From NCBI RefSeq assembly GCF_001684965.1, contig NZ_MAYG01000012.1, positions 248,001-312,000 on the forward strand: a stretch of 64,000 nucleotides of DNA, written 5' to 3'. Source of the DNA: Chryseobacterium arthrosphaerae (GTDB taxonomy: Bacteria; Bacteroidota; Bacteroidia; Flavobacteriales; Weeksellaceae). Within the stretch, counting starts at the first letter, position 1, and every line of letters starts with the position of its first letter. Shown here one piece after another: positions 61,101 to 64,000 of this stretch. The position numbers and the translations under genes are program-made. The notes beneath the pieces were generated by a model, which saw nothing but the letters and a program-made list of their open reading frames with translations, did not search any database and had not been told where the DNA came from.

Positions 61101-61289
61101 CCGCTTACAAGTCTTTTTAAAGATAATATGCATGAAGGCTTATCTACGGTAGAGCTTTATCAGAATACCTATATCTGGGACTGTTCCAATGTCATCCGGT
61201 TTCTGGAAGGCTCGGGGATCAAGGAGCCGGTATTTGATAAAAAAATAATGGATTCATATCTGAATTACCTCGGTATCCCGGTTTCATAA
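58179..61289 (+). CDS. Stand-alone A-T-R non-ribosomal peptide synthetase / reductase
   Basis: This 1036-aa protein has an adenylation domain (about 20-525) with core motifs YTSGSTGKPKGVMV, GLAFDISVWETW, YYGPTECTVYAT, YRTGDLAKWLPDGD and NGKTD. A carrier domain has DNFFDIGGNSLL (Ser near 580). A C-terminal NAD(P)-dependent thioester reductase domain has FLTGVTGFVGIHLLQEL (from 667) and the catalytic YVRSKW (834). Such enzymes activate an acid or amino acid and release it as an aldehyde or alcohol. The code residues read by eye (D, I, W, G, F, A, Y, V, Y, K) do not give me a secure substrate. There is no condensation domain or PPTase gene nearby. Confidence 0.92.
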   Translation: MITGKISTSEAQSMGQAVLLSPEDREKLLHDFNKTGWDYRQEETLASLFRKQMDLHPDHIAIVYQDQKMTYRELDQRSNQIANALAEEGVTEGMYVPVWLNRSLEWVVAVLGIVKTGAAYVPVDPAYPSKRVEYILSDTSAKVIITNNTLETSFSEKENIKVIDPSHLGNPDHFSSQPLDIKIHQDALAYTIYTSGSTGKPKGVMVTHRAIQHLVTWHNHYFHVDHTSKLSLVAGLAFDISVWETWSALISGATLFIAEDEERTDVSALVGYFSKNRITHGFVPTVLVPAFIEKTKSYSDLALKYLFTAGEKLKPVLTTELSYELIDYYGPTECTVYATFRKVKDINGKYVSSIGKPIANAKAYILGENMELLPVGAVGELFIGGDLLAQGYLNNEELTAAKFITSPFRENEIIYRTGDLAKWLPDGDIEFLGRIDNQVKIRGFRVELGEVERTLSRQENIQEATVITKDTLTNNKYLVAFIVPESNAEKDITSVRNLLKEELPGYMIPAQIIFIDKIPLTANGKTDVNALKELADKEAKELISFEPPTNETERIIADIWSSELERPVINMTDNFFDIGGNSLLVAVVAVALQRRLDIKVYLRDIYQYPVLQQLSEVLIRRSKEEREAAPTEDVEPYVELQKDVYLAPGTVFAGGFDPVQLENPSVIFLTGVTGFVGIHLLQELLDTTSADIYCLVRAQDEFQAMEKIDRCYKQYHIVRKEEQKIRIIPVIGDLALPSLGLSEDTFRMLAVKVDLIYHSGSSVNFIEPYSYMKAPNVEGLREIIKLAGAERTKCLALLSTISVYSWGHIFTGKTVMMESDDIEQNLMSVSKDIGYVRSKWVMEAVADLAAKEGLPLITYRLGYAMCHSETGASAPYQWWSGLVKNCVEFKSYPALTELREGLITVDYMTKAMAYITKNKEALGKKFNLIASPETNLTLEDFFGLMKKYYPFTLEGLPYKEWRKQWEDDSKNRLYPLTSLFKDNMHEGLSTVELYQNTYIWDCSNVIRFLEGSGIKEPVFDKKIMDSYLNYLGIPVS

Positions 61290-61298
61290 TCATTTTAA

Positions 61299-61331
61299 AA
61301 AAACCCGGGCAGCTTTGCTGCCCGGGTTTTT
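61299..61331. terminator. Strong bidirectional intrinsic terminator
   Basis: AAAAACCCGGGCAGC (61299-61313) pairs perfectly with GCTGCCCGGGTTTTT (61317-61331) around TTT. It lies between the convergent synthetase (plus) and spondin-N lipoprotein (minus) genes. Confidence 0.95.
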
Positions 61332-61381
61332 GATAACATCAGCCCGCCAGAAAAACAGGACTTATACTGAGCTTGGTCAGC

Positions 61382-62605
61382 TTAATTTACCGTTACTTTT
61401 ATCACATTCTGTACAGCCGGAACAGGATATTGGTTTCCTACTTTCGATATAGGGATGTTTTCACTTTGTGGAGTTCCTCCAAATAAAGCCTGGTGGTTTC
61501 CTGCACCCGGGTATTGATCTACTCCCGTACCGGAATCAAACAAAGACGTTTTTGAGGTAAGATCTCCTTTGACATTGGCATCAATATTTTGATCATTGGC
61601 ATAAAACCAGTCATTCGAAAAACCGAACATCGTTGCATAGGCAATTTTATCTCCCGGATCAGCTTTAAAACCGGTCATAATTTTATTTCCCGGTGGCACC
61701 GGTGCACTGCCCGCCACATATACGCCTTTTACGTTTGGTAAAGATTTCAGGCTGTTCTGAAGTTTAGCCACATTTCCAGACTGGGCAATTTCTTTTAACC
61801 CAATTCCTGTATCTGCTTTTCCAAGTTCGTAGATCGGATTTTTATCTCCACGGTAAACAACCACTAATGCAGGAGAAAGTCCTGTCATAATTCCGGTATT
61901 GGCCATAAGTTTCGTTTTCATTTTCGTAATATCTCCTCCTTGTGCAATATCTGTAATCTCAGGATTGGATAGGGTATTAGGTGTGAAGAATGGAGAACTG
62001 TTCAGCAGTTGGGACCCATTGTAGTTGGAAACCGCCCATACTCCGGGAGAGAACGGGGTTTCATTGGCTGTTCCGCCGGATGTATTGGTGATGGTTAAGG
62101 TAAATTCCGAAGTTACGTCATTATAAGCCAGATTGAGCTTCATCAGCTGGGAGGCATTTACATTCGGAACCTGCACGATGGGCTTGCTTTCAGCCTGTCC
62201 TGTCATATTATCTTTGGTCCCGTTATCCCATAATAATACCCCTGAAGATACATCCCCTGTGATAGCATTTCCGTTGGAGTCAAACAGTCTGATGCCTGGC
62301 TGCTGGGACGCAAAGAACCAGTCTTTAGAAAGTCCGTACATGGTGGCAAACATCAGGGCCTGTGTTTTTCCCGCACTGAATTTTATGGATACAGCCTGTC
62401 CGGGCATTATTACCGGAGGATTTCCCACTCCCTGGAAGCTTCCGCTTTGTACAAAATCTTTAGGGGTGACAACATTTTCAAAGGTAATCGTCCTCTCATA
62501 AGAATTATCCATCATGTTGTCGTGTGAATCGCTGCATGAAAAAAGTGTTAATGCAGTTGTAATCGCTGCTGCAAATACTGTGGTTTTAAAAAAAGTCTTT
62601 TTCAT
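61382..62605 (-). CDS. Lipoprotein with tandem spondin-N domains
   Basis: The protein has 407 aa. The signal peptide has the lipobox LTLFSCSD. Two spondin-N-type domains, roughly 35-200 and 205-405, show the signature segments ATMYGLSKDWFFA and ATMFGFSNDWFYA, each followed by G-(N/D)-(V/L)-(S/T)...(L/F)WDNGT / LFDSGT. Spondin-N proteins in Bacteroidota are secreted or outer-membrane-anchored. A role in adhesion or matrix contact is presumed. The first 40 residues after the Cys are low-complexity. It is a single-gene unit ending in the terminator at 61299. Confidence 0.88.
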   Translation of the reverse strand: MKKTFFKTTVFAAAITTALTLFSCSDSHDNMMDNSYERTITFENVVTPKDFVQSGSFQGVGNPPVIMPGQAVSIKFSAGKTQALMFATMYGLSKDWFFASQQPGIRLFDSNGNAITGDVSSGVLLWDNGTKDNMTGQAESKPIVQVPNVNASQLMKLNLAYNDVTSEFTLTITNTSGGTANETPFSPGVWAVSNYNGSQLLNSSPFFTPNTLSNPEITDIAQGGDITKMKTKLMANTGIMTGLSPALVVVYRGDKNPIYELGKADTGIGLKEIAQSGNVAKLQNSLKSLPNVKGVYVAGSAPVPPGNKIMTGFKADPGDKIAYATMFGFSNDWFYANDQNIDANVKGDLTSKTSLFDSGTGVDQYPGAGNHQALFGGTPQSENIPISKVGNQYPVPAVQNVIKVTVN

Positions 62606-62811
62606 AAAGTTAATTTTTTATAGTTATAACTTGTAATTAAAACTATAGTCGAAGACTTCCTGAAATCCTGACGAAAAAAGATTTGTTTTTTTACATCCGG
62701 GTAAATAACACGTCAAGTTTTGGCGTCGGTTAGAGTGAAATTTGCCTCGGGACAAAAGATTGATAGCGTTTATAACATCTTTGTTCTCAAATTAACCAAA
62801 AAAATATTTTT

Positions 62812-64000
62812 ATGAGTTTTCCATGTATTGTAAAGAATACGATGGCCGAAATGAAAAATCTGTCGGCTTCAGAAGTAACAGACCTTCAAAACGGTGTTTA
62901 TAAAGGAGTTTACCTTTTAGGATATTACAGTGGAAGGGATACCCCTAATCCTATTATTTATAATTTGTCTACTGCATTGGGAACAGATGATGGCGGAAGT
63001 ATTATTGAAACCGGAGGCATTAAGCTGGAACATAATTTTGCCCATGATCTGGATGTCAGATACTTTGGGGTAAAAGGGGATGGGGCGTATGATGATACCC
63101 AATTTATTTCGTCTTATTTTAATTATGTTAATGTCAATAATCTATTTTGGACCATTCCCGGAAAGTGTAAAGTTGTTGTAAAAAAACCTTTTAAAATTAC
63201 AACCAGTGGGAGATGTGAAGGGAAATTTATTCTGACAAATGAGAATAGTGATGTATCTATTACGATTGCTCGAAGCCATACAGGGGAATTGGTGGATATA
63301 AGTACTTGGGATACGGATAAAATGATACGGGGTAGTCTGGATGTTGGTTTTACCAATGAGGGAGTTGCCAATCTGTATTTTGATTCTTCTGAGATTTTAA
63401 TTGACCGTGATGGTACTTCTTCCGAAAGTAATTATAAAAAGAGAGAGTTTATTCGAAGTATTGACGGTAAATTGAGTACTCCTTTAGTCTGCTCTTACAA
63501 TCAGGACCCTGATAATCCAGCAGTATTAAATGTTAAGAAATTCACCCTTGAAGAGCATATTTCTATAGATCATCTACATATTGAAGTAGCGGAGAATTTA
63601 AATACAGATGCATATTTACTCATAAGCCGAGATAATGTTACCCTTAATAATCCACGAATTCTCAATAAAACTAATAATTATAACGCAGGGGCTGTAGCGC
63701 TGGAAGTAAATACCTGTGCTGATGTTATCATCAATAATCCTTTTATTCAAGGGTTTAAAAAAGATGGCGTAGGTTATGGTATTGCCAACTATTATTCGAT
63801 AGGCCTTGTTATTAATGACGGAAATGTAACGCAATGCAGACATGGGTATACAGGAAGAAACAGTGTGGATGTTACCATCAACCGAGGCGTTTGGGAAGAA
63901 GGAATAGATGATCACTGGACAGACAGATTTACAGCTAATAATACTATTGTAAAAACAGATAAAGGGCTTGCGGCATTTCAGTTTGCGGGAAATGATATTA
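62812..64000 (+). CDS. Tailspike/pectate-lyase-like protein, 3' end outside window
   Basis: The frame opens at ATG 62812 (MSFPCIVKNTMAEMKNLSA) and stays open for 396 codons to the end of the window. LDVRYFGVKGDGAYDDTQF is the entry motif of pectate-lyase-3/tailspike beta-helices. The rest is Asn/Asp/Ile-rich, repeating LNNPRILNKTNNYN and VIINNPFIQGF-like turns of a right-handed beta-helix. The first ~80 residues form a small N-terminal adaptor-like part. There is no signal peptide. The gene may belong to a phage-derived or tail-like locus continuing beyond the window. Confidence 0.82.
   Translation, partial: MSFPCIVKNTMAEMKNLSASEVTDLQNGVYKGVYLLGYYSGRDTPNPIIYNLSTALGTDDGGSIIETGGIKLEHNFAHDLDVRYFGVKGDGAYDDTQFISSYFNYVNVNNLFWTIPGKCKVVVKKPFKITTSGRCEGKFILTNENSDVSITIARSHTGELVDISTWDTDKMIRGSLDVGFTNEGVANLYFDSSEILIDRDGTSSESNYKKREFIRSIDGKLSTPLVCSYNQDPDNPAVLNVKKFTLEEHISIDHLHIEVAENLNTDAYLLISRDNVTLNNPRILNKTNNYNAGAVALEVNTCADVIINNPFIQGFKKDGVGYGIANYYSIGLVINDGNVTQCRHGYTGRNSVDVTINRGVWEEGIDDHWTDRFTANNTIVKTDKGLAAFQFAGNDI

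Overview
The window looks like a chromosome segment of a Flavobacteriia/Weeksellaceae bacterium of the Chryseobacterium type. The base composition is AT-rich. Many lipoproteins have a short N-terminal SC-type lipobox, one protein carries a type IX secretion (Por) C-terminal tail, and families typical of the phylum are present (DUF4382, DUF4840-like, spondin-N, TlpA-like thioredoxins, PorT-like barrels). Several candidate promoters carry the Bacteroidota -7 box TAnnTTTG. No rRNA, tRNA or CRISPR array was seen.

Layout. 1-4.8 kb: housekeeping genes (3' part of HMG-CoA lyase, mercaptopyruvate sulfurtransferase, a minus-strand exonuclease / Fe-S assembly factor / small membrane protein operon, a DUF4382 lipoprotein, a CsaA-like protein and a metallopeptidase-like protein). 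5.0-13.7 kb: an accessory cluster with a 1311-aa protein of unknown family, a tail-fibre-like protein, a small protein, and a polymorphic toxin with a papain-fold (Tox-PL type) C-terminus followed by a YrhB/Imm35-like immunity protein. 13.9-15.8 kb: a cytosolic trypsin-like protease and a caspase-family protease in tandem. 16.1-18.7 kb: a NarL-type two-component operon with a membrane protein and a lipoprotein. 19.4-28.6 kb: a universal stress protein, a LytS/LytTR pair and a complete RND efflux operon; a 21-bp-phased direct repeat lies between the LytTR gene and the efflux operon. 28.7-37.1 kb: lipoproteins, an ECF sigma factor with a membrane/barrel partner, a T9SS cargo protein, a thioredoxin-like protein, an exonuclease, a SnoaL-like lipoprotein and an AraC regulator.

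38,187-55,793: a 17.6-kb Tn7-like transposon inserted in comM (yifB). It is bounded by 26-bp perfect terminal inverted repeats starting TGT..., with a 5-bp target duplication GGGAG. Removing it restores the comM frame exactly. At its right end it carries TnsA, TnsB, TnsC and TniQ, then a probable TnsE-like gene. Its cargo is a defence island: an sce7726-like / beta-protein / lamin-tail-like module; a short type II CBASS operon (DncV-like CD-NTase, CapV patatin phospholipase, stand-alone E2 with a SEC-C tail, preceded by a Cas2/SinR-like small protein); a divergent three-gene module of sigma-like protein, acidic small protein and ImmA/IrrE metallopeptidase, reminiscent of CapH/CapP control; a membrane GGDEF-domain protein with a KGDEF signature; a superinfection-immunity/SHOCT protein; and an XRE regulator. 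A candidate ~100-nt RNA sits between tniQ and the tnsE-like operon.

55.8-64.0 kb: the 3' half of comM, a zinc-ribbon protein, a stand-alone A-T-R type non-ribosomal peptide synthetase/reductase, a spondin-N lipoprotein, and the start of a tailspike/pectate-lyase-like protein that runs off the window.

The most interesting parts are the comM-targeting Tn7-like element with its CBASS cargo and unusual regulatory module, the toxin cluster at 5-13.7 kb, and the caspase/trypsin pair. All family assignments come from motif recognition by eye; no database search was run.
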